Of a stretch of DNA of 64,000 bases, positions 53,413-62,221 are shown one piece after another. The DNA comes from Oscillospiraceae bacterium (GTDB lineage: Bacteria > Bacillota > Clostridia > Oscillospirales > CAG-272). The notes beneath the pieces were generated by a model that saw nothing but the letters and a program-made list of their open reading frames with translations, had not been told where the DNA came from and made no database searches. Both the position numbers and the translations under genes were made by a program. Numbering within the stretch: the first letter of the stretch is position 1; each line of letters opens with the position of its first letter. Location of the stretch: positions 62,001 to 126,000 of the forward strand of contig SVSI01000003.1 of the NCBI GenBank assembly GCA_015064385.1, given 5' to 3'.

Positions 53413-55131
53413 ATGCCAATATATGAAAGATTCATAGGAAAACATAGAGACGACTTTAAGTCGATGGACGATATACGCGAAAATATCCGCTTTATATATG
53501 ACGACGATTTTAATTTTGCGTACGACGTTATAGACGTTCTCGCCAAGGAAAAGCCCGATAAGAGAGCGCTCGTCTGGCTGGGTGACGACGGAAGAGAAAA
53601 GATATTCACCTTTGCCGACGTGGCAAGAGAATCGGACAGAGCGGCGAACTATTTTACCTCTCTCGGTATCAAGAAGGGAGATAGCGTACTGCTTGTACTG
53701 CGCCGACACTATCTGTTCTGGTTCTGCATAATGGGACTTCACAAGATCGGTGCGATAACCGTTCAGGCAACCGATATGCTTATGGCGAAGGACTATATCT
53801 ATCGCTGTAACAAGGCAGAGATCAAGGCGGTAGTTATTACCGATCACGGCGACTGCACGAAATACTACGACGAGGGCGCGGACGAGTGCGTTACCGTTCA
53901 GCACAAGCTCGTCGTTGGACACAAGGACGCAGGCGAGGGCTGGCGTGATTTTGAGGCGGAGTTTGAGGCAACGAGCGCAGACGGATGGGTTCGTCCCACC
54001 GGTGAGAATGCGATAAAATCCACCGATATTATGCTCTATTCGTTCTCGTCCGGAACTACGAGCTATCCGAAAATGGTGGCGCACGATTTCAGATATCCGC
54101 TCGGACATATTATGACGGGCGTTTTCTGGCACAGAGTGGTTGACGGCGGACTTCATTTTACCGTATCTGACACGGGCTGGCTTAAATCCCTTTGGGGAAA
54201 GATGTACGGTCAGTGGTTTGGCGAAAGCGCGATAATGGTTTACGACTTTGATAAATTTAACGGTGCAGACATACTTGCCGTTATTGAAAAATACAAGGTA
54301 ACTACCTTCTGCGTGCCGCCCACGATGTATAGATTTATTCTGCAAAACGACGTTACAAAGTACGATCTTTCGTCTATCGTTCACTGCTGTACTGCGGGTG
54401 AGGCGCTCAATCCCGAGATATTCAATACGTGGAAGGAAAATACAGGACTTGAGATCTACGAGGGCTTCGGTCAGACCGAAACCACTGTCGCAATAGGCAC
54501 CTTCTATCCTTATATGAAGCCGATGCTCGGAGCAATAGGAGTATCCGCTCCGCATATCGACGTACATATCGTTGATCTCGACGGAGACGACTGCCCGGTA
54601 GGACAGGTCGGAGAGATCTGCGTGAAGACCGAATATGAGACGAGACCTGTCGGTATTTGCCACAGCTATAACAGAAGCCGCGAGGATACAGAGGGCGTTT
54701 ATTACGGCGGATTTTTCCACACGGGAGACACCGCCTATAAGGACGAGCGCGGATATATCCACTACGTTGGAAGAAATGATGATATTATCAAATCGTCCGG
54801 ATACAGAATAGGACCTTTCGAGATAGAAAGCGTACTCATTGAGCATCCCGCGGTGCTTGAGGTTGCCGTTACCGGTGTTCCCGATCCCGTGAGGGGCTTT
54901 AACGTAAAGGCGACCATCGTTCTCCAGAAGGGATACGAGGGAAGCCCCGAGCTTGTAAAAGAGCTTCAAAACTACGTTAAGAAGAACACGGCACCGTATA
55001 AATATCCGAGAGTCGTCGAGTTTGTTGACTCGCTGCCGAAAACGGCAAGCGGAAAAATCCGCCGCACCGCGATAAGACAGAGAGATATGGAAAAGTATCT
55101 TGAGGAGCAGCAAAAGCAGAACAACGGCTAA
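53413..55131 (+). CDS. AMP-forming acyl-CoA synthetase
   Basis: A 572-residue member of the adenylate-forming family, closest in layout to medium-chain acyl-CoA or acetyl-CoA synthetases. It activates a carboxylic acid with ATP and CoA. The phosphate loop is YSFSSGTTSYPKM (about 209; the usual Gly after TT is Ser). The adenine region is YEGFGQTETTV, the hinge FHTGDTAYKDERGYI and GRNDDIIKSSGYRIGP, and the catalytic Lys lies in PKTASGKIRR (about 545). The acid substrate cannot be read from sequence. Pairing with an XRE-cupin regulator is seen in other Firmicutes. Confidence 0.93.
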   Translation: MPIYERFIGKHRDDFKSMDDIRENIRFIYDDDFNFAYDVIDVLAKEKPDKRALVWLGDDGREKIFTFADVARESDRAANYFTSLGIKKGDSVLLVLRRHYLFWFCIMGLHKIGAITVQATDMLMAKDYIYRCNKAEIKAVVITDHGDCTKYYDEGADECVTVQHKLVVGHKDAGEGWRDFEAEFEATSADGWVRPTGENAIKSTDIMLYSFSSGTTSYPKMVAHDFRYPLGHIMTGVFWHRVVDGGLHFTVSDTGWLKSLWGKMYGQWFGESAIMVYDFDKFNGADILAVIEKYKVTTFCVPPTMYRFILQNDVTKYDLSSIVHCCTAGEALNPEIFNTWKENTGLEIYEGFGQTETTVAIGTFYPYMKPMLGAIGVSAPHIDVHIVDLDGDDCPVGQVGEICVKTEYETRPVGICHSYNRSREDTEGVYYGGFFHTGDTAYKDERGYIHYVGRNDDIIKSSGYRIGPFEIESVLIEHPAVLEVAVTGVPDPVRGFNVKATIVLQKGYEGSPELVKELQNYVKKNTAPYKYPRVVEFVDSLPKTASGKIRRTAIRQRDMEKYLEEQQKQNNG

Positions 55132-55146
55132 ATAAGGAGAAATAAA

Positions 55147-56040
55147 ATGCTTATTTCAACTATGACCTCGCGCCTTGCGAAGGCGTTTGGCGATAAGGAA
55201 GCGCTTCGCATTATAAAGGAAACGGGCTACGACTGTGCCGATATGACGCTTGACGGAAGCGACGGCATTGATAGGGTAACGTCTCCCGATAGGATATCCT
55301 GGGCAAAGGATCTCAAAAAATATGCCGACTCTATCGGCATATTCTATAATCAAGCACACGCGCCCTTCGCTTTTCCTTTTGAAAAAAGCGAGAATTTCAA
55401 GACCGAGATAGTTCCGATAATATTAAATACCTTTGATGTCTGCTCGGCGCTTGGAGTAGATACGGTCATAGTACACCCGCTGCATCATATTTCTTATAAG
55501 AACAACCGCGAAAAGCTTCGCGAAATGAATATGGAGTATTACAATATACTCCGTCCCTACGCCGAAAACTGCGGTGTGAGGATATGCCTTGAAAATATGT
55601 TCCAGAGAGACCCCGAAACGCAGAGAAGGATAGAGTCAGTCTGCTGCTTTGACGGCGGATTTATCGACTATTTCGACTCTCTCGGCAGTAACACCTTTAC
55701 CTGCTGTCTCGATATCGGACACTGTGGACTCGTCGGAACGAGCGCGCAGGATGCAATAAGAATGCTCGGTCACGACCGCATAGGTGCGCTCCACGTTCAC
55801 GATAACGATCTTGTTACCGATCAGCATCTTGCTATCGGTATGGGCAAGGTAAATTGGGACGAGGTCGCAAAAGCGCTTGCCGATATAGACTATAAGGGGA
55901 TCTTTACTCTCGAGGCGGACTGCGCGTTTAATTTCGTACAAAAGGAATTTATGCCGTTAATGGCAAAATATATGTACGAGAGTGCAAAAGCCGTAACAGA
56001 CAAGATAGAGGCGTACAAAAACGCTCAAAACAACGAATAA
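55147..56040 (+). CDS. Sugar phosphate isomerase/epimerase family (AP endonuclease 2-like TIM barrel)
   Basis: A 297-residue protein with the xylose-isomerase-like TIM barrel. Metal-ligand regions include VIVHPLHH, ICLENMFQR, CLDIGHCGLVG, LHVHDND and FTLEADCAF. These enzymes isomerise or epimerise sugars or act on related polyols; the substrate is unknown. It lies 15 bases after the acyl-CoA synthetase with an AAGGAG ribosome site and ends the cluster. Confidence 0.9.
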   Translation: MLISTMTSRLAKAFGDKEALRIIKETGYDCADMTLDGSDGIDRVTSPDRISWAKDLKKYADSIGIFYNQAHAPFAFPFEKSENFKTEIVPIILNTFDVCSALGVDTVIVHPLHHISYKNNREKLREMNMEYYNILRPYAENCGVRICLENMFQRDPETQRRIESVCCFDGGFIDYFDSLGSNTFTCCLDIGHCGLVGTSAQDAIRMLGHDRIGALHVHDNDLVTDQHLAIGMGKVNWDEVAKALADIDYKGIFTLEADCAFNFVQKEFMPLMAKYMYESAKAVTDKIEAYKNAQNNE

Positions 56041-56098
56041 AACAAACGGTTTCTTCAAAAAATACTGTTTAGTTAAAGTTCCGAAAGGATAAAAGATT

Positions 56099-57499
56099 AT
56101 GCCTGAAAAATTTGACGTAACTCCCGAAAACGAGAAAAATAAGGTATTATCCGATAACGGCAAGGATATCTTTGCGCGTAACGACAGCGTGCTCGATAAT
56201 CTTTCGTTTGAAAGTGAGGTGCCTCTTTTTCCCGCGTCCTCAAACGAGGATACGTCACTCGGGTTTGACACTCTCGAAACGGTAGAGGAAGAAAAAGAGA
56301 ATAATAAAAAATCCGAAAAATCACCACGCAGAGTCGTTGTAAAAAAGAAGGTCGTTCACGATCACGGTGTGGGCGTGAGAAGTCTTGCTTTTACGATCGT
56401 TTACGTTATTGCGGTACTCCTGCTCGCATTCCTTCTTGCGTATTTTATTATCACCAGAGGAAACGATGCATTTGCTTTCGTTAAGGAAGACGTAGAGGTA
56501 ACGGTTGAGATCAAGAACGAAAATATGTCGCTTGACGAGCTGGCAGAGCTTCTCCACGATGCGGGCGCGATAAGATATCCGGGATTTTTCAAGCTTTACG
56601 TTAAGCTCAAGCACGACGGTAAATTTGGGCTGAAAGCAAATACCTACACCTTCTCGGCGGCAAATAACTACGACGTTATACTGACCAATGTCAATCCGAG
56701 GCCTCCGCGCGAGACTATTTCGATAACGATACCCGAGGGATTTACTACCGACGATATAATAGACCTTTTCGTCTCCAGAGGAATAGGCACCAAAGAGGGA
56801 TTTACCGAAGTCATAAACAACGGAGAATTCAACTACTGGTTCCTCGAGCCGCTCAAAGAGGAAACGCACGAGGAAAGATTTTACCGCCTTGACGGATACC
56901 TCTATCCCGACACCTATTATTTCTACACCAACAGCAGTGAGCGAACCGTCATCAAAAAGCTGCTTGATAACTTCAACAAGAAGTTTGCAAAGGTATATGA
57001 AAACAGATGCGAGGAGCTCGGAATCACGATAGACGAGGCGATCATTCTCGCTTCGATAATTCAGTGCGAGGCAAAATACCCCGTGGATTACGAGTACGTT
57101 TCAAGCGTTCTTCACAACCGTCTCAAGGACAAAAAGAATTATCCTAAATTTGAGTGTGACGTAACGCTCCAGTACTATTTCAGACACGTTGAAGGTGCAA
57201 GACACGCAGAGCTCACGGCTGAAGATCTTTTGATCGATTCTCAGTATAATACAAGAAAGAAAGCGGGATACACGCCCGGACCGATATGCAGTCCGTCCCT
57301 TACTGCTATAAAAGCCGCGCTTTATCCGGCAAGCACGAAATACACATTCTTCATTTCGCTGCCGGACGGATATAACATCTACGCAACGAGCTATGCACAG
57401 CACGAGCTCTTTATCGGAGGACTTCTCGACGAGAAGAAGCTTGAGGAGATCAAGAAGAAGTATTCGAGTCACATTCCGGGATATAACGGTAACGACTAA
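56099..57499 (+). CDS. mltG: Endolytic murein transglycosylase MltG
   Basis: A 466-residue YceG-family enzyme that cuts nascent glycan strands in the periplasmic or wall zone. A variable cytoplasmic N-terminus (about 1-95) precedes one membrane segment (about 98-120). A LysM-like region follows, then the catalytic domain with LASIIQCEAKYPVDYEYVSS (conserved catalytic Glu in QCEA) and NTRKKAGYTPGPICSPSLTA. The length is on the long side because of the N-terminal extension. The ribosome site AAAGGATAAAA precedes ATG 56099, and a terminator follows. Confidence 0.94.
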   Translation: MPEKFDVTPENEKNKVLSDNGKDIFARNDSVLDNLSFESEVPLFPASSNEDTSLGFDTLETVEEEKENNKKSEKSPRRVVVKKKVVHDHGVGVRSLAFTIVYVIAVLLLAFLLAYFIITRGNDAFAFVKEDVEVTVEIKNENMSLDELAELLHDAGAIRYPGFFKLYVKLKHDGKFGLKANTYTFSAANNYDVILTNVNPRPPRETISITIPEGFTTDDIIDLFVSRGIGTKEGFTEVINNGEFNYWFLEPLKEETHEERFYRLDGYLYPDTYYFYTNSSERTVIKKLLDNFNKKFAKVYENRCEELGITIDEAIILASIIQCEAKYPVDYEYVSSVLHNRLKDKKNYPKFECDVTLQYYFRHVEGARHAELTAEDLLIDSQYNTRKKAGYTPGPICSPSLTAIKAALYPASTKYTFFISLPDGYNIYATSYAQHELFIGGLLDEKKLEEIKKKYSSHIPGYNGND

Positions 57500-57507
57500 A
57501 TTAAAAA

Positions 57508-57541
57508 ACAAGCTCCGCCTTGAAAAAGCGGAGCTTTTGTT
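57508..57541 (+). terminator. Intrinsic terminator after mltG
   Basis: AAGCTCCGC (57510-57518) pairs with GCGGAGCTT (57528-57536), followed by the T-rich TTGTTATTTT. It is 10 bases past the stop. Confidence 0.9.
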
Positions 57542-57624
57542 ATTTTAGACCGAAAAGCAGAGCGAAAGCGAGAAAAAATGAGAAAAAACAGGAAAATAAA
57601 TTCAAGTTTATTGGCAGTTCCTAC

Positions 57625-57653
57625 TTGTAATTTCTTTAGTAATATGATAATAT
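57625..57653 (+). promoter_or_regulatory. Probable promoter for uppP
   Basis: TTGTAA (57625-57630) and TAATAT (57648-57653) have a 17-base spacer. The match is moderate, but it is placed about 50 bases upstream of uppP and after a terminator. The remainder of the 204-base gap shows no gene. Confidence 0.6.
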
Positions 57654-57703
57654 TATTATGAATATTTATATATACTACAAGTTTCACAAGGAGAAAAGCG
57701 AAA

Positions 57704-58537
57704 ATGACTATATGGGAGTCGATACTCTACGGAATAATTCAGGGACTTACCGAATTTCTTCCCGTATCCAGCTCGGGACATCTTGCTATGATACAGAATA
57801 TGACCGGCTTTGGGGAGGGAATGGATGCCTTGGCGTTTAACGTGCTTTTGCACCTCGGAACGCTTATTGCGGTCTGTATAGTTTACTTTAAGGACGTTAT
57901 AGGACTTGTAAAGAGCTTTTTCACACTCTGCGCAAAGCTTTTTAAGGGAAAATTCAAGCTTTCCGAATATTCGCTTCACGAAAAGCTAGTCGTTTACATA
58001 ATAATTGCAACCTTGCCCCTGTTTCCCATGATGCTCATTGAGGACTATCTCGATATAGTCTCGGGATATCTCGGTCTCGTCGGAGCACTGCTTATCTTCA
58101 ACGGACTCGTGCTTATAGTGTCCGATAAGCTCTCAAGAGGAAACAGAACGCTCGACGATATGAAGCCGAAAAACGCGCTTCTTATAGGCATTTGTCAGAT
58201 GTTTGCCCTTCTTCCGGGAATTTCACGTTCGGGTTCGACCATTACGGGCGGACTTCTGAACTCGCTTGAGCGTCCCGATGCAGTACGCTTTTCCTTCCTG
58301 CTTTCGATCCCCGCGATCCTCGGCGCTTCGGTTTTGAAGCTCCCTGATTTTTTCAAAAATACTCCCGACGCTAAAACGCTCGGTGTATATTTGGTCGGTG
58401 CAGTAGTATCTGCCATCGTTGGTATATGCGCGATAAAGCTGCTCGGATACGTGTCAAAAAAATCAAATTTCCGAATTTTCTCATACTATTGCTTTGCGGC
58501 AGGCGCGTTTGCAATAGCGTGGAGCATCTTTATGTAA
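57704..58537 (+). CDS. uppP: Undecaprenyl-diphosphate phosphatase
   Basis: A 277-residue polytopic membrane enzyme that recycles the C55 lipid carrier for wall synthesis; over-expression in other bacteria gives bacitracin tolerance. Signature motifs are GIIQGLTEFLPVSSSGHL near the N-terminus and LLPGISRSGSTITGGL. About eight hydrophobic segments are present. The ribosome site AAGGAGAAAA precedes ATG 57704. It probably shares a transcript with ftsK, which begins 38 bases later. Confidence 0.97.
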   Translation: MTIWESILYGIIQGLTEFLPVSSSGHLAMIQNMTGFGEGMDALAFNVLLHLGTLIAVCIVYFKDVIGLVKSFFTLCAKLFKGKFKLSEYSLHEKLVVYIIIATLPLFPMMLIEDYLDIVSGYLGLVGALLIFNGLVLIVSDKLSRGNRTLDDMKPKNALLIGICQMFALLPGISRSGSTITGGLLNSLERPDAVRFSFLLSIPAILGASVLKLPDFFKNTPDAKTLGVYLVGAVVSAIVGICAIKLLGYVSKKSNFRIFSYYCFAAGAFAIAWSIFM

Positions 58538-58575
58538 GATAAAAAGACGTTAGAGAAAGGATCTTTCAAAACGAT

Positions 58576-61437
58576 ATGGCAAATAAAACGAGTAAGAAAA
58601 ATAATAAAGAACCCGATATTATCGAAAGAAGAAAGCCGGCGAAAAATCCGGACGATGAATTTATAAAGCGTTCAAAGCGCGAAAAGAAGGTGCAAGTCTC
58701 CGAGAGCGCGCCCGAAAAGGCGCCCACGCCTCCGAATCCGGATAGCATAGGAAATCAAGCGATGGTGTTCGTTATGGCGGTCTGTGCGATATTTTTCGCG
58801 TTCTGCCTACTTCTCACCAATATGAGCAAGGGTACCGATGCAGTATCCGGCCCCGTCGGATATAATACCTGCAAGGTAATATACGGTCTCTTCGGATACG
58901 GCGCGTACCTTATACCGATCGTGTTCGCGCTTTATGCGGCTTACTGGAACAGATGCGTCGTAAAGGGAACCGTGCTTCAAAAAATAGTTATCGGTATGTT
59001 TATGGTCGTGGCGTGCTCCACTCTCATACAGTCGTTTGGACTCGTAGTCGGCGGATTTGACGCTTCGGTCAAATTCTGGGATCTTGACGTATATTACGAC
59101 TTTATGTCAAGACGAAGCGGCGGCGGAATAACGGGCGGATTCATCGGCGGAATGCTCTTTGCGGGATTCAAGACGGTGTCTCTCGTTCTGGCGGCGGCGT
59201 TTCTTCTCACGATGATAATGTTTATGTTTGAGATAACTCCCGCCAAGCTTTGGAGGGCGATGGTACGCCTTTTCAAATGGATCGTAAGAAGCATAAAGGA
59301 GCGTCGCGAAGCGGCAAAAGAGAGACGTGCCGAGGCAAAAGCACGCGAGATAGAGGAACGCGAGCGTCTTGAGGCGGCAAGAATTGCCGAGGAAAAGGAA
59401 CGCGCGCGCCACTACGAGGAGCTCGAAAGAGAGCGCCGTGAAAGAGAAAAGCAGAAGGCGGCAAACGAGAGTGAGCCCGAGGAAAACGAAAAATCGGCAG
59501 TTTCCATTCCGATCACCACCTTCAGCGATATTGCCAAGGGTGACGGTGCAGAATCGGAGAAGCCCGAGAAGAAGGGCGTTGAGGTTACTCCCGTCAAGCT
59601 GCGCAAGGTAAACAACTACAAGACGGTTCCCGACGTTGCACCTGCAGTAGATGACACGGAGACCGAGGACGTCGGTGACGAGGTAGTCAAAGAGGTGTTC
59701 AGCGAAAACGGTGAAGACCTCCGCCGCGGAGAGTATATTCCCGCGGGCGAAAAGGAATACGATATTGACGGCAACCAGATAAGAAAACAGGAGGCAAAGC
59801 CCGAAAAAATAAAGCCCGTGAAGACCGAGCCCGAGAGAGTTATAACTCCCAACGAGTTTGACGATCTTCCCATCGAGGTTATGGAGGTCGATCGCGAAGG
59901 CGTTGTTGAGAGTACCTCTCCCGTTACGGACAAGCCGTACGAGCTTCCTCCCATCGAGCTGCTCAGCACGGGAGACACCTCGGACGGCGACTCGCCCGAG
60001 GAGCTTGAGGCAAATGCAAAGCGTTTGGTCGAGGTGCTGCGCAGCTTCAAGGTGGACGTTGAGGTCGTACATATTTCTCACGGACCTACGATAACCAGAT
60101 ACGAGGTCGCTCCCAAGGCGGGAGTAAAGGTTCGTTCGATAGCGGGACTCGTTGACGATATTGCCCTTAATATGAAGACCAGCGGCGTTCGTATCGAGCC
60201 CATTCCGGGCAAGGTCGCAGTAGGAATAGAGGTACCTAACAGATGCAGAGCAACGGTATTCCTCAGAAATCTTATTGATACCGAACAGTTCAGAAATGCC
60301 AAGAGCAAGGTCACCTGCGCGCTCGGTGTGAACGTAGCGGGCGAGCCCGTGCTTCTCGATATTGCCAAAATGCCCCACCTGCTTATCGCGGGTGCTACCG
60401 GTATGGGTAAATCGGTATGTATAAACAGTCTGCTCGTAAGTCTTCTTTACAGAGCAAAGCCGGACGAGGTAAAGCTTATCCTCGTTGACCCGAAGAAGGT
60501 CGAGCTTAACACATATAATAAGCTTCCTCACCTGCTCGTGCCCGTGCTCAACGAGCCGAGAAAGGCGGCGGGTGCGCTTGCCTGGGCAGTTATTGAGATG
60601 GAGCGTCGCTTTACTCTTATAGAGCAGTACGGTGTTCGTAACCTTGCGGGATATAACGCGATAGTTGCTCAAAATCCCGAAATGGAATATCTTCCCCATA
60701 TAATCATAGTTATAGACGAGCTTGCCGACCTTATGATGCAGGCGCACGACGACGTTGAGGATTCGATATGCCGTCTTGCGGCAAAGGCGCGTGCGGCGGG
60801 AATGCACATGATAGTCGGTACACAGCGTCCGTCGGTTGACGTTATTACCGGTCTTATCAAGGCAAATATCCCCTCGAGAATCGCATTTACCGTTGCATCC
60901 AACGCAGACTCGAGAACGATAATCGACGTAGCAGGCGCAGAAAAGCTGATCGGACGCGGAGATATGCTCTACGCTCCCGTTCAGGAAATGAAGCCCCTTA
61001 GACTTCAGGGCTCGTTCGTCAGCGACGGCGAGGTTGAGAAGGTAGTTTCCTTTATAAACGACCAGTGTGAGGTAGTTTACGATTCGGATATCATACAGGA
61101 GATCGAAGAGCAGGCAGCTCTTTGCGGAGACAAGAAAAAGAAGGGCGCAGGCGGAATGTCGGGTGCAGACGGAGAATCGGACGATTCCGAGCTCGACTCG
61201 AAATTCTACGATGCGGTTGAGCTTGCAGTTGACGAGGGTAAGATATCGACCTCTCTGATACAGAGAAAGCTCTCCCTCGGTTATGGCCGTGCCGCAAAGA
61301 TCATTGACGAGATGGAAAAGCGCGGTATAGTCAGCGCTCCCGACGGACAGAAGCCGAGAACCGTGCTCATATCTCAACAGGAATATTACGAGATGAGAAT
61401 AAGACAGAATATGTCCGAAACCTCTTACGACGATTAG
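58576..61437 (+). CDS. ftsK: DNA translocase FtsK/SpoIIIE
   Basis: A 953-residue DNA pump that moves chromosome through the division or sporulation septum. Four membrane segments lie at about 55-225. A long charged, partly coiled linker follows (about 235-460). The RecA-like motor has Walker A GATGMGKSV (near 608), DPKKVELNTYN and Walker B IIIVIDELADLMM. The C-terminal winged-helix gamma domain reads DEGKISTSLIQRKLSLGYGR and ends with MEKRGIVSAPDGQKPR. With sigF present, a SpoIIIE role is likely. A 13-bp hairpin starts one base after its stop. Confidence 0.96.
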   Translation: MANKTSKKNNKEPDIIERRKPAKNPDDEFIKRSKREKKVQVSESAPEKAPTPPNPDSIGNQAMVFVMAVCAIFFAFCLLLTNMSKGTDAVSGPVGYNTCKVIYGLFGYGAYLIPIVFALYAAYWNRCVVKGTVLQKIVIGMFMVVACSTLIQSFGLVVGGFDASVKFWDLDVYYDFMSRRSGGGITGGFIGGMLFAGFKTVSLVLAAAFLLTMIMFMFEITPAKLWRAMVRLFKWIVRSIKERREAAKERRAEAKAREIEERERLEAARIAEEKERARHYEELERERREREKQKAANESEPEENEKSAVSIPITTFSDIAKGDGAESEKPEKKGVEVTPVKLRKVNNYKTVPDVAPAVDDTETEDVGDEVVKEVFSENGEDLRRGEYIPAGEKEYDIDGNQIRKQEAKPEKIKPVKTEPERVITPNEFDDLPIEVMEVDREGVVESTSPVTDKPYELPPIELLSTGDTSDGDSPEELEANAKRLVEVLRSFKVDVEVVHISHGPTITRYEVAPKAGVKVRSIAGLVDDIALNMKTSGVRIEPIPGKVAVGIEVPNRCRATVFLRNLIDTEQFRNAKSKVTCALGVNVAGEPVLLDIAKMPHLLIAGATGMGKSVCINSLLVSLLYRAKPDEVKLILVDPKKVELNTYNKLPHLLVPVLNEPRKAAGALAWAVIEMERRFTLIEQYGVRNLAGYNAIVAQNPEMEYLPHIIIVIDELADLMMQAHDDVEDSICRLAAKARAAGMHMIVGTQRPSVDVITGLIKANIPSRIAFTVASNADSRTIIDVAGAEKLIGRGDMLYAPVQEMKPLRLQGSFVSDGEVEKVVSFINDQCEVVYDSDIIQEIEEQAALCGDKKKKGAGGMSGADGESDDSELDSKFYDAVELAVDEGKISTSLIQRKLSLGYGRAAKIIDEMEKRGIVSAPDGQKPRTVLISQQEYYEMRIRQNMSETSYDD

Positions 61438-61620
61438 CCAAGACCCTTTTGGGAAAAGGGTCTTGGAACCCCAAAACCTTTATGGAACCCCTTTTTGGAA
61501 AAAGGTGTTCCAAACCTCCCCAAAAACTTTACTTAAAATAGATTTGGCTTTGTTTTTAGTAAAGTTTTTGAAAGAGCGCGAGAAAACTTTTTGAAAAAAG
61601 TTTTCTCGCAAAAAGAAAGG
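61438..61620 (+). repeat. Intergenic repeat region with three hairpins before the DJ-1 gene
   Basis: Three foldbacks lie in the 193-base gap. The first is a 13-bp perfect stem (61438-61466, CCAAGACCCTTTT). The second is an imperfect GGAACCCC/GGTGTTCC stem (about 61484-61511). The third is a 15-bp perfect stem with a GA loop (61578-61609, GCGAGAAAACTTTTT), which ends 3 bases before AAAGAAAGG (61612-61620). Between them the core AAAAACTTTACTT (61522-61534) faces its inverted copy AGTAAAGTTTTT (about 61558-61569). No T-run follows any stem. Confidence 0.85.
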
Positions 61621-61630
61621 AAAAAACAAG

Positions 61631-62182
61631 ATGGTTTACGTCTTTTTAGCAAACGGTTTTGAAGAGACAGAGGCAATTTGCCCGATAGATATAATGATGC
61701 GCGCGGGAATAGAGGTAGAGCTTATCTCGGTGTCCGACGAGCTAAATGTCGTTGGATCACACGGCATAGCTCTTAAGGCACACAAGAAAATAAACGAGAT
61801 ATCGCTTGCGGACGATCTTCCCGAGCTTATTATGCTTCCCGGCGGAATGCCCGGAACTACCAATTTGCTCGCCTGCCGTCCGCTTCGCGAGATAATAGTG
61901 AACGCTTCGGAGGCGGGCGTCCCGATAGCGGCGATATGCGCCGCACCTATGATACTCGGAAAGCTCGGACTTTTGGAGGGCAAGCGTGCGACCTGTTATG
62001 GCGGGTTTGAAAAGGAGCTTATCGGCGCAAAGGTTTCCCGACTTTTCAGAGTCGTGACCGACGGAAACATTATAACTGGTGCGGGAATGGGCGTTGCAAA
62101 TCAGTTTGGACTTGCAATTGTCAAAAAAATACGCTCCCGAAAGGAAGCATTCAGGATAGCAAGATCGATCAGATTTATTTAA
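61631..62182 (+). CDS. DJ-1/PfpI family protein
   Basis: A 183-residue protein of the DJ-1/PfpI/ThiJ family. FLANGFEETEAICPIDIMMRAG at the N-terminus holds the conserved acidic residue, LPGGMPGTTNL follows, and the nucleophile Cys lies in AAICAAPMILG. Members act as protein or nucleotide deglycases, stress chaperones or proteases; the exact role is uncertain. ATG 61631 follows AAAGAAAGG next to a repeat hairpin. It is followed 39 bases later by the 5-formyl-THF cyclo-ligase gene. Confidence 0.92.
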   Translation: MVYVFLANGFEETEAICPIDIMMRAGIEVELISVSDELNVVGSHGIALKAHKKINEISLADDLPELIMLPGGMPGTTNLLACRPLREIIVNASEAGVPIAAICAAPMILGKLGLLEGKRATCYGGFEKELIGAKVSRLFRVVTDGNIITGAGMGVANQFGLAIVKKIRSRKEAFRIARSIRFI

Positions 62183-62221
62183 GACGCGCAAAAAAACGCG
62201 TAAACGGAGCATTTTACAAAG

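Noticed and set aside
53404..55113. 569-codon open frame on the minus strand opposite the acyl-CoA synthetase
   Set aside because: It mirrors a gene with intact AMP-binding motifs and has no family resemblance or ribosome site.
59107..61377. 756-codon open frame on the minus strand opposite ftsK
   Set aside because: It is an antisense shadow of a strongly conserved translocase gene. It has no recognisable domain, is Arg/Leu/Cys/Tyr rich in the way mirror frames are, and lacks a ribosome site.
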